From: Typhlomys cinereus
Taxonomy: Eukaryota > Chordata > Mammalia > Rodentia > Platacanthomyidae
NCBI GenBank assembly: GCA_023101885.1
Contig: JALPQD010000027.1
Span: 620,001 to 684,000, forward strand
Direction: 5' to 3'
DNA length: 64,000 bases
A program made the position numbers and the translations under genes. Of this stretch, positions 48,391 through 60,049 are shown piece after piece. Positions within the stretch are counted from its first letter, which is position 1. Every line of letters starts with the position of its first letter. The notes beneath the pieces are model-generated. The model ran no database searches and was not told the origin of the DNA. It was given only the letters and a program-made list of their open reading frames with translations.

Positions 48391-49991
48391 TGTAGAACCA
48401 CGGACGAATTCGGGAACCACCATGGACGACCTCCACCTCCTCCTTATTTACTCTGCCCCGGGATTCACAGGCTCCACCCTACCAGGACCAGAAGTGCAGG
48501 CCGCCCCGCTTCTACCCGGCGTCTATATGTGGGGTCTAGGATCCGAAGTCAGGACCGTCCACCTGCAAGGCAGAGGCTTAACCCCTGAGCCACCTCTCCA
48601 GCCCCAAGAGAGCCTCTTCTTAAAGTCCTTCCTGACCTCTAACCTTCAGCCACCACCTGCTCCCTACTAGGCCCTGGGTGCAGCGAGATGGAGCAGCTCC
48701 CCTCCTCTCCTGCAGCCCCCGGTCCTTAGGAGCTTGTGTAGCATGTCATGTTGTGTTGTCCGCAGCGCATGATGGCCAGAGCCGTGCGGATGCTACACCA
48801 CTGTCGGAGCCACAGCACCGGTGAGAGGCGGCTGGTCCCCCTGGGTGGGAGCTCTCTGGTGCCCCTAGAGAGTCTTGGCATGGCCACCTCTCTCACTTCC
48901 CACTTTCACCCCACCCAGTGCCTCTCTCACCACTCAGGAACCGAGTCTCCCATGTCCACGAGGACAGCCAGACATCAAGAATTTCCACGTGTAAGTGGTG
49001 ACGTGCGGGTGCTGACGGTAGTTGTCAGAGCTGAGATTCCCCGGGCACTTGCCAGGTGCCAGGGACAGAGCTGGGTGCTCAAGTTAAAGAGAAGGTTAGT
49101 GGTCCACTGGAACCAAAGTCCTTCGACTCCAGCCTTCTGATTTAAGTGGACCTGAGTCACGTGAGGCTTTATTTTCATTTTATTTTTGTACGTACATACA
49201 AGTTCACATGCATGTAGGTGCACGTGCGTTTGTGTGCACATGCATGTGGAGGTCAGAGGGCAACTTCAAGTGCCTTTCCTTGTTTTTTGTTTTGTTTTGT
49301 TTTGATGCGAGATCTTTACTGGTCTGGAGCTCACCAGTGGGTTAGACTGGTTGACCAGTATGCCCAAGGTACCTGTCCCCCCTTCCCAACACTGGGATTT
49401 TTTTGTTTTTGTTTTGTTTTGTTTTGTTTTTGAACATGGGCTCTGGGGATCAAGCTTAGGTCCTCATGCTTGGAAGGTACACACTTTACCAACTGAGCTC
49501 TCTCCAAATGCTTTTTGAGTTTTTCAAGATAAGGTCTTGGAACTCTCCGTCCTCTTCCCTCGGATCCCTGAGTTCTGTATATAGGCGTGTACCACCATAT
49601 CCATCTAGTTTTAGTTAATTTGGAATTAATGTGGACACCATGCTAAGATCTTGCTAGGGAAGGGGGAATCTTCTTGGTTTTTTTTAAAGCCTTTTCAAAA
49701 CACAGTGGTCCTCTGTACCCCAAATCTGTGGTGGGAGACAGTGTTCCAGGACTGGCGTGGAGGCAGCAGGGTGATGGGGGAGGAGGAAAGCTGAGGCCAC
49801 GCCTTGGAGACGGGCAGGATGGGTTCAGCTGAAGTGGCTGCCATGACTCCCTAATGCCCCCTCCACCCCCAGGCTCTGAGCAGTCTCTGAGCACCCGGAG
49901 TCCAGCCAGCACCTGGGCTTATGTCCAGCAGCTGAAGGTCATCGACAACCAGCGGGAACTGTCCCGCCTGTCCCGGGAGCTGGAGCCTTGA
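30179..49991 (+). CDS. RAPGEF3: RAPGEF3 (EPAC1), cAMP-activated Rap guanine-nucleotide exchange factor, complete
   Basis: Twenty-seven coding exons: 30179-30271, 35793-35846, 35940-36046, 36220-36341, 36507-36675, 37299-37383, 37651-37711, 37797-37873, 38052-38198, 38522-38634, 38909-38997, 39270-39348, 39551-39710, 39786-39868, 40406-40445, 43071-43152, 43422-43568, 45667-45764, 46163-46288, 46363-46544, 46750-46840, 46960-47010, 47272-47359, 47680-47744, 48766-48820, 48919-48990, 49873-49991 (TGA). Phases join to 884 residues (human 881; extra residues in VEPAEPAGG). Domains: DEP about 55-140, cAMP-binding about 205-320 with phosphate-binding cassette [14 protein letters not shown] (Gln270, Arg279), REM about 345-480, Ras-association-like about 525-602, CDC25 catalytic about 615-850. 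Gln270 in place of the Glu found in PKA is typical of EPAC1. cAMP releases autoinhibition so the CDC25 domain loads GTP on Rap1/Rap2. Two introns are non-canonical, listed separately. Confidence 0.97.
32760..33180 (-). mobile_element. MIR split by a younger SINE (32911-33090)
   Basis: MIR sequence in reverse (GCTAAGCAGTTACTGTGAGG, then ACTATTACTGTCATTGACTC) breaks off at about 32909 and resumes at about 33090 (TTTTTCAGATGAGGAAACC). The insert ends in a reverse tRNA-like head. TGACTCCTTTT before and TGACCCCTTTT after look like its target-site duplication. Confidence 0.6.
33795..33970 (+). mobile_element. ID/B1 composite SINE (B4-like)
   Basis: Starts with an ID-like tRNA head (TGTAGCTCAGTGGACAGTAC) and continues into B1-like sequence (GTCAGAAGTTCAAGGTCATC and onward) ending AAAACCAAACA. 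Confidence 0.65.
35100..35290 (-). mobile_element. Reverse-strand SINE with (TG)n
   Basis: (TG)n at 35100-35135, then GGTCAGAGGACAACTCTTTG and a reverse tRNA-like end (TTTACACGCTGAGCTATCCC). Confidence 0.55.
36928..37140 (+). mobile_element. MIR SINE
   Basis: MIR order on the + strand: GCTGGGTGACCTTGGGCCTT, then GAGGATAATGGCTCA, CAGGGTTGTCGTGAGGGTGG, and CTTAGCTCAGTGCCCGGCAC. It lies in a RAPGEF3 intron. Further MIR-like fragments are near 42590-42780 and 44150-44270. Confidence 0.65.
39349..39550 (+). other. RAPGEF3: U12-type AT-AC intron of RAPGEF3 (202 bp)
   Basis: The intron starts ATATCCTT, an exact match to the U12-type AT-AC 5' splice site. It ends CGCCCAC, with a branch-site-like TTCCCTTGAC at 39531-39540 whose A (39539) is 11 nt from the 3' end. 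Only this boundary joins the reading frame (LLH then HFHVEPAEP), giving CA/C TTC CAC. A GT-AG reading does not restore the known protein sequence. Confidence 0.9.
40833..41085 (+). mobile_element. tRNA-derived SINE (older subfamily)
   Basis: Head GGGGAGATGGCTCAGAGATT, body with CCCACATAAAAATGCCAGAT, ending in a short CA-rich tail. It lies in the intron before the 43071 exon. Confidence 0.65.
41198..41630 (+). mobile_element. URR1-like non-autonomous DNA element, copy 1
   Basis: Starts TTGCAGTTCGCCTGCATGTT, contains CCTACAATTCCTGGTTACAG and CCCACCCACTACGGGTCAGG, and ends TCAAATTGACACCTGTG. Same layout as 54083-54598 and 58382-58804, and reminiscent of the rodent hAT-type URR1 family. No coding potential. 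Confidence 0.6.
43153..43421 (+). other. RAPGEF3: GC-AG intron of RAPGEF3
   Basis: The exon ends AAAG at 43152 and the intron starts GCAGGT. Joining to 43422 gives codon G/TC (Val), as in the conserved VGDKVPYD. Using the GT 4 bp further on (43157) would shift the frame and meet TGA within three codons. The exon upstream also leaves through a weak donor (AAG/GTCCCT at 40446). Confidence 0.85.
47063..47158 (+). repeat. 34-bp tandem repeat, about three copies
   Basis: Unit begins GAGTTCCCTGCTAAGGAGAG; copies start at 47063, 47097 and 47131, the last one incomplete. It lies in the short RAPGEF3 intron between the exons ending 47010 and starting 47272. Confidence 0.9.
47836..48185 (+). mobile_element. 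B1 fragment joined to a tRNA-derived SINE
   Basis: A B1-like 3' half (CTGAGTTCAAGTCCAGTCTG, ending CATCTCAAAA at about 47927) runs directly into GAGGAGATGGCTCAGGGGTT and a SINE of the older subfamily. Either two neighbouring insertions or a composite element. Confidence 0.6.
48316..48606 (-). mobile_element. Young full-length tRNA-derived SINE with 14-bp target-site duplication
   Basis: GAGAGCCTCTTCTT is perfectly repeated at 48302-48315 and 48608-48621. On the reverse strand: GGGGCTGGAGAGGTGGCTCA head, CpG-rich body, (CA)n tail ((TG)n at about 48337-48394) and a poly(A)-like end (T run 48314-48327). It lies in a RAPGEF3 intron. Confidence 0.9.
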
Positions 49992-50830
49992 GGAAAGGCT
50001 GGGTGTGGAGCAGGCGCTTCCCACTGTGAGGCCAGAGTCGGCCAGAGCCAGAGGTCCACGGGCCAGCCGTTGCTGGGCAGGGCTCTCCGCAGAACGGACC
50101 CAAGGCCCCGGAGCAGGCAGTGTGGAGGCAGCTGTCCCCCCGTGAGGACTGTCGGCTAAAGAGGTTCTTGGAGTGAAACTGAACTGGCCTCAGGGGGCCA
50201 AGGAACGGGAGACATGGACGCCCTGAAGTGGCTTGGAGAGCCACAAGATGTGGGACTCTATTCTTAACAGAGAACTGTTCACACCAGTTGTTTGTTTGTT
50301 TGCTTGCTTGCTTCCTTGTTTTTCAGAGTCTGCACCCCAAGGCTCTGCTGCCGGTGGGCTTGTTTCCACAGTGGTAGTCAGAGACCCTGGATGTGTGTGG
50401 TAAGGTGGGGTCTTCCCAGGGGAGGGGACAGGGAGTGAGTCCTGCTTTTCTTTCCACACATTTGAGATAAACAGCTGGGTGTGGGCAGGTCTGTGGCCTG
50501 GAGTGGTGGTCCCTGAGGAGCCTCGTTGTTCCCACAAATTAACAAAGATATGTGTGTTCCGACCCACTGAGAGGGCGGGGCAGAGAAAGCGAGGTGGGGA
50601 ATGCTGCTGCTGCTTCCAGGGTGCTGACCGAGCAACCCCACCGCCTCACTTGGCATCAGAGTGGGCTCCAGGAAAGTTGACTGCCACCTCATGGGCCCCA
50701 GCACTGTCCCTGGTGTCCAGGAGACCATCGGTACCCTGGAAAAGTGACTATGACTGTCCAGATGAAGCTACCATCCTCTCCTGTCCTTGGTCCAGCTGGG
50801 TCATAAAAACAAGGCAGCATATGCTGAAGC
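49992..50830 (+). other. RAPGEF3: RAPGEF3 3' untranslated region (3' end uncertain)
   Basis: Unique sequence after the stop. No AATAAA is seen in the next 1.5 kb. A CATAAA variant at 50802-50807 is the nearest candidate, and ATTAAA at 52010 is a later one. A (GTTT)n/(GCTT)n stretch lies at about 50288-50322. The end shown is a guess. Confidence 0.4.
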
Positions 50831-53800
50831 CTGATGGGCTTACAGGACCATGAGTGACCCCTCAAGTTCTGAATGAGTGAAGTCCTCCCATCCCCACTGC
50901 ACTCTCTGCCTGGGTCTAATCTATACCCAGGCAGGGATGCCACTCTCTTCCCCCCTTGCTCTGGAGCCTGGCAGCTCTGGGCACATTGCGTGACCTGAGA
51001 GAAGCCTCGTAACTTCCAAGGTGACCCCAAATGGACTCCACAGTAGTAGAATCCTCAGGCATCTGCAATAAGCAAGCTCATTCCTGCAGGGACGGGGAGA
51101 GGGGGCGCACACCCTGTCTCCCCCCTGATCTCATGCACTGCCAGACTACTCAGCCACGGGTCATGGAGACATTGGGTCAGCTGCTCCTAGGGACGATCAG
51201 AGCCCTCAGCAGGGTGACAGTGTTAGGACATGAGGCCTCAGGCCTAAGTAAACTGAGGACGTCCAGGAGCATGCTTACCTTCATTTCTCCACCTGTGAGT
51301 TGGGTGTGATGATGGCTGCGGCTGTTAATGACAGACAGGGCTCTGCCAAAGCGGCCCGAAGGATGGGCGGCATCTTCTGCGGTGAGGTGCAGGTTAAGCC
51401 ATTGGATGGAATCACCGGAGTGACCAAACCAGCTGCCTAGCCTGTGGGCGGGGAGGGAGGCTCAGGGCGCCCAAGCATCTGCTCAGGGCTGAACAATGGC
51501 GACGGTTGGCTCGTGAGTCAGGCGTCCTAGGAGCCTTCCTGTCTTCTAAGTCTACTGTTCCGGTGAGGCAGTGCCGGTCAGGATGACTTTCCCATCCTCA
51601 CTGACTCCATGGTGACGCCGGCCTGCCAACACGACAGGCAGTGTCCTCCGCCTGCTTATATCCTCTCTGGTCACACCTGCCTCCCAGTGGAAATTAATTC
51701 TTGGCTCCTTGGTGGGTCGTCTACTGTGACAGTCCTGCAACCTTCCTGCTTCACGGTCCTTCAGGCAGTACACCTTTGAGCCTGTTAGGAGAGATCCAGG
51801 GTTGACAGGAGACACCGGGACCAGAAGAATCTGGGATGCAGGAGAAGGGGTCTCGGTTGGAGGACAGGAAGCCAAAGAAGTGGACAGACTCTACCTTCCG
51901 GGCACCTTGTGATGCTCAGCACGGAGTGGGGCAGAGAGGCCTCTGGGCCTGTGTAATGTGAGGAGGGAGTCACTGATGAGCTGAGAAAGAGGGAGGCCTG
52001 AGGTCCAGCATTAAAAAAAAAACAAACAAAAACAAAATTTGTTAAAAGTAGGTGGAACTGCGCGCGTGCAGTACAAAGGGAAATCACTACACATGTCCAT
52101 GTCCTTCCTCCATCCCCCTTGTGAGCGCTGCAGCTAGCAGGCTGGGCCAGGCTTGGACTAAACCAGAAAAGTCGTGCCTCTCTAGCAGGCCAGGCACCTT
52201 GTAAAAAGCTAAAGAGGTGGTGGGTGAGAGGAGGCAGCTGGACCCAGCCCTTTCCAGTCCCCCAAGCCCTACAAGCACAGGAAGGCAAGCTAAGCCATGG
52301 CTGAGCCTCATGCTTATCTCAGGTCTGAGCTAGAACCAGGTGGGGGCAGGCCTGCTGTCACAAGCTCTCAGCCCTGAGCCCCCACTTCCCCTCCTCACCT
52401 CCCTCCCCAGCAGCCCAGGGTCACAGGCCAGTCTCCTTGCAAGCAGCAAAGCGTAGATGTTCTAAGGTTGCCGTTACTCACAAGATTTATGATGATAATA
52501 ATAGACAGATTTAAATAGTATTTCTATCTTTTCCTTCATCACACTTTCACATCCATTATCTTATTTTTATCCTGATGTTAGAATAGGAACCACAGGTGTT
52601 TTTTACCCTGGTTTCATAGTCAAAGGAAGTCAGGCACAGATAGATTTGCTTAAGGTCACATAACGGCTTAATGACAGGGTGGCTGGGTGAAGTAACTGGA
52701 TGGGTATTAGTACTGCCCCTGCCTACATCGCTGGCATGTCCAGGGTCACTTCCCTGAGCCACAGGGACCAGGCCCAGGCAGAATCCTTTGGCTCGTCTTC
52801 ATTCCGAGGACCCTTCACGTCCTAAGACTGAGTGAGGGTCTGACAGAGGCTCTGGGAATGAGCCAGGCAAGTCCTGGCTTCATGGTGTGATCACCCAGGC
52901 CCCTCGGAAGAAAGATGTTTCAGGGTCAAGTTAGAGGGTAACAAAAGCTTAGGGCTGCCAACCCCCAGGGTTGCTGCCGTGCTGGAATGTGGTCTCAGAG
53001 TGTACCTCCTCTACCAGTTTAAAAAGCTCTGCCGTGAGCTGAGGTGCTTCCGGTTCATCCCTGTTGCAAGCCACCTGTTTCAGAGCCGGGCATATCTGTT
53101 AGTGACTGGAACAAACTGACCTAGCTGTGCTTTTATTACAAAAAAAAAATTTTTATTTTTTCGTTTAAGAGAGGGGAGCATGCCACAGTGTGTCTGTGGA
53201 GGTCAGAATAACTTGGAAGTCAGTTCTTTCCTTATGTTGCTAGGGAAATTAAGGTTACATGTTTGGATTCTTAGTCCCATTAATGAAGGAATTTTTAAAA
53301 AGACCCAGAAAAAAAAAAGAAATTCTAAGGCCATTCTATTAGAGTTTGAAGGAAAAAGAAATGACAGAACAGGCAAGTCGTAAATCCTGGTAGCTGCTGG
53401 AAGGAGGTGAGATAAGAGAATCTGAGAGATAACAAAAAGGCCCATTGTGTCAGGGAAGCATGCTTAGGTTTGGGGGAAAAAAGTATAGAAGGAAAGAAAA
53501 GGAAAATTTGCATCATTTCAGCTTAGAGCTCAAAAAGCAGGGAGGCAAACAGTGTTCCTCAGTGGAAGCCATAGCTTGCGCCTCAGTCTGTGGGTGTCTG
53601 CTATCGTCTGTACATGGTCTCATCAAAGAAATAATTAACCCTCCCACCTCCTTCACACATCTTCAGAGAATCAGCTTTTTGGGGAGATGGAGTCCAAGCC
53701 AGATGATTGACAGGCCCTGCTGATTGACTTAAGGGAGGAGCCCATAACAGGTGTCTTTACCCACTGAGCCATTTCACCAGCCCTGAGTGTTGTGTTTGAT

Positions 53801-54082
53801 TCCTCCTTCCCTTCCACAGAGCCGTAGTCTAGAAAATACATGTTTCCCAAATGCCCTCAAAGTATTGATCTTTTTCCAGGGCCATGGACCTGTACTAAGT
53901 CTCCACTTGGGCCCGAACACGTCCTCTTGCCGTTTCAGTTATGCCTCTCTCAGATCCTGGATCATCAGCCAGTAGTGTTCTCCCATCGCCCAGCTTGGTG
54001 GTACCTGAGGGTGAAGCGTCTTGCAGGGATGAGTGAAAGGAGTAGAAGACTTCTGGGCTATGATTGATACCAGAAAATCTTT

Positions 54083-54598
54083 TTATGTTCTCACACTGCG
54101 CTTTGCAAATTGCCAATAAATTCATGACCAGACAGCTTAAGGAGGACCCAAAGGTTTTCTTCTGTCTTACAATCGTCTGGTTCATTTCTTGTCCATCTTG
54201 GCAGGAGAGCTCATTCAACACAAGAGGCCAAGGGAAGTGGACACGTCATATCCACAGGATGGTTGAGAGAGGGACAAACCTCACCCTCCAGACGGTATGT
54301 CTGTGCAAGTATGATGAAGTATGTCCACTCACTGAACCAGCTAAAGAAGTACTGCTGTGGGTTCACGCTCACGTAATTCAGCAGTTTGGAGCTGAAGAAT
54401 GCCAAACCGTACTAAGCTGACTTCCTTCATCTTGGCTGCCTGCCCAGGGTATAGTTTCACCCACCATGGGTTGGGTCTTCCCCATCAAGTGGACAGTCTC
54501 CTGCCGGGTTGCTCAGCATTTAACTCAACTATTAATACTTTACAAATGTGAAGCTCCATCTTTCAATTGTCAAGTTGATAAATGTATCTACCACACAT
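54083..54598 (+). mobile_element. URR1-like non-autonomous DNA element, copy 2
   Basis: Contains TTCATGACCAGACAGCTTAA, CACCCACCATGGGTTGGGTC, and ends TCAAGTTGATAAATGTATCT. Aligns by eye with 41198-41630 and 58382-58804. Confidence 0.6.
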
Positions 54599-55699
54599 GG
54601 TCAAGATGGGCCTAGGGCCTTTCACATGCTAGACAAACACTCTGAGCCCAACAGAAGGACAGTTGCAGCTTATGCTACCACCTGGACAAGTTCTTTATCC
54701 TACCAGTCAGAACTTGTGGCTGCACGGGGAAGTAGCCAGAGGCGTTTAGGCCAGCAGATACTTGGCTTTAGGCAAGTTCTTCCTCTTCTTGGACATCAGT
54801 TTCATCTTTGGTAAAACTGGAAGTTTTTGGGAACATTTCACACTCTATAATCGCGGCTCTAGGTGGATGTCATAACCTGGCAATACATCCCCCGGTGGCA
54901 GCCTCCAGGAGTGGCTGCCTATGGAAAGGCGATACCCTGCCAGCCGTGTCTTCAAAGGCGCTCTCAGTTTTTCCTTCTACTAGGTACTGTCCCCTTCTCT
55001 CCACAACCTGCCCAACATACAATTCCCGACTTCTACTCCTTGAATTCTGGTTGTGTGTAGAAGACTTTATGTGGATGTTTAACTTGGGGAAGACTCTAAT
55101 GAATAATCTAATGGTTGATTGGAGGAAAAACAGAAAGAAAAAAACTGAAGGCAATGGCATTAGGGGGTGCTTACCATAAGGTCTGGACCAATATTGAAGG
55201 GGATAGAGTGTTGCAGGCCCTTGGGGATCACAGAATGGGAAGCAGAGGGGCAGCTTGCACCCAGCTCTGCTAGGGCACCCTGAAGAACACCCGTGTCTTG
55301 CAGGGAGAGTCGTGAGTGGGTTTGGATTCTCAGTAGTTCTATTCCTCTACTTGTGGTGGGTTTTATCCTTACACCAAGTGGTTGTAGAGGGCTACAGATC
55401 ATGGCATAGTGGGCCTTGGAGATTGGAGCCACTGAATAGTTCCTGACCTCAGCCTTAAGTTTCAGCTTCGTGGGGAACACAATGGCCCCCAGACTTCAGA
55501 CCACACTCTGAAGTCCTGCAGTCACCTTTGGATTTCAGCAAATTAAAAGTGACTCATTGAAGGTCCATTTGACCTTGACATGAAAATACGAGAGTGCTTA
55601 TGTTTTAAATTTAAACTTATTTTTGAAAGCGTGAAAGAAACATCACATTATAAAGTCAGAAGGGAACATTTTCTCATTCCATGTGTCTTTTTTGCATAT

Positions 55700-55945
55700 A
55701 CGCGTGCGTGCGTGTGCGTGTGCGTGTGCGTGTGCGTGTGTGTGTGTCTCTGTTTGTATGTGTGTGTATCAGAAATCATCCTAGATTACTCTGCTTGCTT
55801 TTTGCTTTGCTCTGGGATTTCCCAGGCTCTGCCTTCCAAGCCCAGAAGTGTAGGTTACTGCCATTTCTACTGACATTTTTATGTGAGATCTGGGTCCTTC
55901 TGCTTGGGAGGCAGAGGTTTAACCCCTGAGCCATCTCTCCAGCCC
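55700..55945 (-). mobile_element. tRNA-derived SINE (older subfamily)
   Basis: (CG TG)n tail at 55700-55770, then the usual body in reverse (ATCATCCTAGATTACTCTGC), ending CCCTGAGCCATCTCTCCAGC. Confidence 0.65.
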
Positions 55946-57265
55946 TGTATCTCTATTTCAAACGCCATTCTTTTCAAGGAGGCTTTCCCTAGCCATCATA
56001 TCTAAGTTGAGTATCCACCCCCTTTTTCTTCAGACAAGGACGCACATCCCAGGCTGACCTCAAGCTTGCTATGCAACCAAGGATGACTTTGAACTTATTT
56101 TTCTTTAAGTTATATTTTTAAATTTTATAAGCATATATTAATTATACATAATGATGGGTCTATTATAACATTTTCATACATGTATGGAATGTGTTTTTAT
56201 CATAATCACCCCCGTTACTCTCTCTTCCCACTCATACTGGACTTTGAACTTCTGAGCTTCCTGCTCCCACTTGTACCTGCAGATGGACCCCACCAAGCCT
56301 GGCCTTGAGCTATGGATCAAACCCAGATCCTTGTATGTATTAGGCAAGTACTGTACCAACTACGACCTTAGCCCCCTCCTTTAAAAAAAAATGAATAGCG
56401 AATGCTTACCCAGTCCTGTTATGTGGTAGGCACTATTCTCTAGGTGTTGTCCTATAAGTTTTCAAGTATTAACTCATTCAGTCCTCAAAACAGTCTTGTT
56501 TTAGGGGTCTCTTACTTGGGGAAACATCTACAGACCAAGAGGTCAGAGTTGTACATTTGGTGAGAGACGGAGCTGGAACTAAACAAGTGGCCAGGCTTTG
56601 GGGTCAGTTTCCCCTTCCTCCGACACTGAGTTTCTGGCTCATATAGTGACACCCAATTGGGGAATGAGTAAACGGATGAATGCATGACAAGGGGGCGGGA
56701 TTTCTCACAACCCAACCCCTTAACACAATAATTATGATCATTTTGACAGAGTGTAGATTTTTCACACATGGCTCAGGAACTGCTCCTGCCGGTCCTGTGT
56801 GTTGTCATCTTTTTACGAAGCCAGGTCAGCTCGACTCTGCCAACTCACCTAGGGCAAGAAGCTGAAGAGGTGCCTTCTGTCAGCACCTGGCACCTGGGCA
56901 GCCCGGGGAACATCTTCTGTTGATCTTGTCTTGCTGTCTCCCCAAGCCTCCTTATCTCTCCATGTCCAACTCGTCTGCATCCTTCTATGCATGCTGAGCC
57001 TAGATCTTCTCCAAAGTCGATGGAGTCTGAGGACCTTCAATAGTAATTTTCCCTCGGCATAAGCAATATGGAAAAACATTGGCACTGCTACCTATTGTTC
57101 TACAAGTTTTTCAGGTAGACAGGTTGCTACTCTGGGACCCAAATAAAGGTCAGATCAGTTCTCTGATATGTTATGGACTCAGAAGCTGTTAGATTCCTGA
57201 GTTCTGTCTGGTAACCATTTTGGCTGTCTCTTTAAGTTATATGCCAAAGTACAGCATATTAGGGC

Positions 57266-57840
57266 ATTTTATTAGTCCATTTTACATTGCTGTAGCAAAG
57301 TGCTACAAACCAGATAATTTCCTAGAGAAAAGAAAGGGGTTTTGCTGTTTTGTTGGGGACAGAGTGTGACTCTGAAATATTTGACAAACATTTGTCTTGA
57401 ACTTGCCATGTTCTTGCTTTGACCCTCTGAATGCTGGCATTTCTGGTTTCATCACTACATCTGGCTTAGAAAAGAGCTCACATGTGTACATGTTGGAGTG
57501 TGAAAGTCCAGGAAGGAACAGTTCCATTGATTCAGTCCCTGCTGAGGGCTCAGTGGTGTATAACGTCCTAGCAGAAGCACATGCAGGAACAAGACAGCTC
57601 AGTATGATTGGAAGCCAGTGTGAGCAGAAAGGCCAGACTTGTTTCCTGCTTAACAACCTCCTAGTGAGAATTAATTTTGGGGGCCCTATGAAGACTCCTA
57701 ACCCCTTCTGTAGGCTACACCCACAATGAGCTTCTACTAAACTCCGCCACCTAAAGAGTTACCCCTTCTACATTAGCACACTTGGTCTGAGAATCTCAAA
57801 TACACAAGCTCTTGGGAGACAAACCACAATCCCACCACAG
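57266..57840 (+). mobile_element. Old DNA-transposon remnant interrupted by a B1-like insertion
   Basis: Starts TTTATTAGTCCATTTTACAT, TGCTGTAGCAAAGTGCTACA (the opening common to several old mammalian DNA elements). It is broken at about 57335-57475 by a diverged reverse-strand B1 (GCTGGCATTTCTGGTTTCAT), and resumes to about 57840. Family not assigned. Confidence 0.4.
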
Positions 57841-58028
57841 CAGATGGCTTGAGGGTTTAGGTTCCCCTCAAAATTTCCATCAGACCAAAATATACATATA
57901 TACATACCAGAAGGCTCTCACTTGTAATTCTAGCATTGGGAGATGGAGGTAGGAGTGATTCCTGGATTCAGAGTGAGCTCAAGGTCTGCCTGGGTTACAA
58001 CGGCTGTTGAAAGAAAAAAGGACTAATA

Positions 58029-58237
58029 GGAAGTTAGGAAGGAAGGAAGGAAGGAAGGAAGTAGGAAGGAAGGAAGGAAGGAAGGAAGGAAGGAAGGAAG
58101 GAAGGAGAGAGAGAGAAAGAGAATGAAGAAAGAGAAAGAAGGAAAGGAAAAGTAAGAGAAAGAAAGAAGAAAGAGAGAAAGAAAGGAAGAAGAAAGAGAG
58201 AGAAGAGAAAGAGAGAGAGAGAGAGGAGAAAGGAAGG
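58029..58237 (+). repeat. (GGAA)n / purine-rich array
   Basis: GGAA units from 58036 to about 58105, then GA/GAAA sequence to 58237, almost all purine on the + strand. It follows a short B1-like piece (GAGTGAGCTCAAGGTCTGCC). Confidence 0.85.
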
Positions 58238-58381
58238 AATATGATGCAGCTGAAAATAGTGTTTCATATAAAAGCATAACTGAAATGCCTTCCTGAACCT
58301 CACTTCCATCCAATGCCTTTCAATCCCTAAAGTATATATTGCATCCGTCACAGCCTAGCAGGGTCAGTCTATTTACCTCTT

Positions 58382-58804
58382 GTTGCAGTTTGCCTACACA
58401 TTGCTGATAAATCCATGATCAAATAGCTCAGGGAAGCAAGGTGTTTTATTCTAGCTTACAATTGTTTGGCTACAGTTCTTACTCCAGCTTGGCAGAAGAA
58501 CTCATGCCAACATCAGGGGCTGAGGGAGCTGGTTGTATCATATTCACAGGGTTGCTAAGAAAAGGGCAAACTTCCCTTGCAGATGGCATATCTGTCCATG
58601 TATGCTAAAGAATGCCAGCTTCCTTTATCAGTTCCTTCCATCTTATCCACTTTGTCCAGAGCATAGTTCCACCCACCATGGGCTGAGTCTCACCCCATCA
58701 CTTAGACAATCTCCTGCATGCTTGCTTAGGATTTAAGTACTTTAATGTGTGACCAGAACTGAAGCCGTCAATCATTGAGCTGACACCTGTAGCTAACTAC
58801 CACA
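58382..58804 (+). mobile_element. URR1-like non-autonomous DNA element, copy 3
   Basis: Starts GTTGCAGTTTGCCTACACAT, contains CTTACAATTGTTTGGCTACA and CCACCCACCATGGGCTGAGT, ends GCTGACACCTGTAGCTAACT. Confidence 0.6.
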
Positions 58805-60049
58805 CCTCTTTTTTTTTCTAATCATCTTCGTTCAAGTCTTTAGGAACAAGGAACAAGTGAAAGGCTGCCCAGTTCCCTCATGCATTCAAGCATGAATTAA
58901 TTATTGGGTCTGGACATGTGCTGACAGTTATCTAACACAAAAAGGGTAATTCTACAAAGGAGCTAAGAGGACCCAGGATCCCTATCTCAAGGAATTTCAG
59001 ACATGGGCTAAAGAAACCACTGATGTGGGTAAAAAAAAGTAGGCAGCAGTGCAGGGGTTAAGTGAACCACACTGGCAGTGGCAGAGCCATCCCAGGAGGC
59101 GGTGACATGTCAAAGGCACAGAGGATAATATCAGGAGCAGAGTACAAGGCAGAAGATGGAGGATGAGTGGCAGATAGACCCGGCAAGCAAGGAGGGTGAG
59201 CAGAGGGCTCTGTAGGCAGAAGAGCCGTGGGTGTGGCCGGCTGAACCAGATGCACAGCCCAAGACGCTGGGATGAGTGGGCCCAGGGCAGGCAGTGCTTA
59301 TGATGCTGCGTGTTAGAATGCCCACAGACTTCAAAGGGAAAACCTTGGAAACCCAAACTTGCTGTGCAGCATTCAAACTGAAGTGGGAAAGGCATCTCAC
59401 TTCACACAGTAAGAGCAGATGTGGGGGACTGTCCCAGACCCCCCTCCAGGGGCTGTGCACTCTCAGATCATAGCCAGATGGAAGTTGGAAATCCAACATC
59501 TTTAAGTGTTAGGGTCCTTCAGGAGGTAAACCCAGGCCAGTTGCAAGGTCCTTCCGGGCTCTGCCTCCCTTCTGAAAACACTTAGTTTTAGTTTTATAGA
59601 ACCAGCGTGGTGGAGTAGACTGGCCTGGCGTGTGTCCCCATTAACGTCTCTGGGCATTCTCATCCATGGCTTCCTGATCTTGGCAGACCCTGGTTCCCAC
59701 TGGTAGCCTGGAAGTGAGTGGGGCTACTTCTACAGTGGCTCAATGTCATCCATCCTCCATGCCAGCAACAACCAGTTTCCAGAGGACTTGGGACATAATG
59801 GTCACTCAATAAATATCCACTGACAGAATGTATTGCCCTCATCTATGAGGCGGACTGCCTCCTGGACCCTGGCACTAGCAGCTTCAGCCACATCCCTTTT
59901 CTCTGGACCTCACGCTCCTCCATTCTCCCACCACAGCTGTGCAGAAGGTGGCTAAGAGGTTAAAGGTCACCTTTGGTTCATAGTGAGTTCAAGGTCTGCC
60001 TGGGTTATAAAAGATTGCTGATATAAAAGATTGCTGAAAGAAGGACAGA

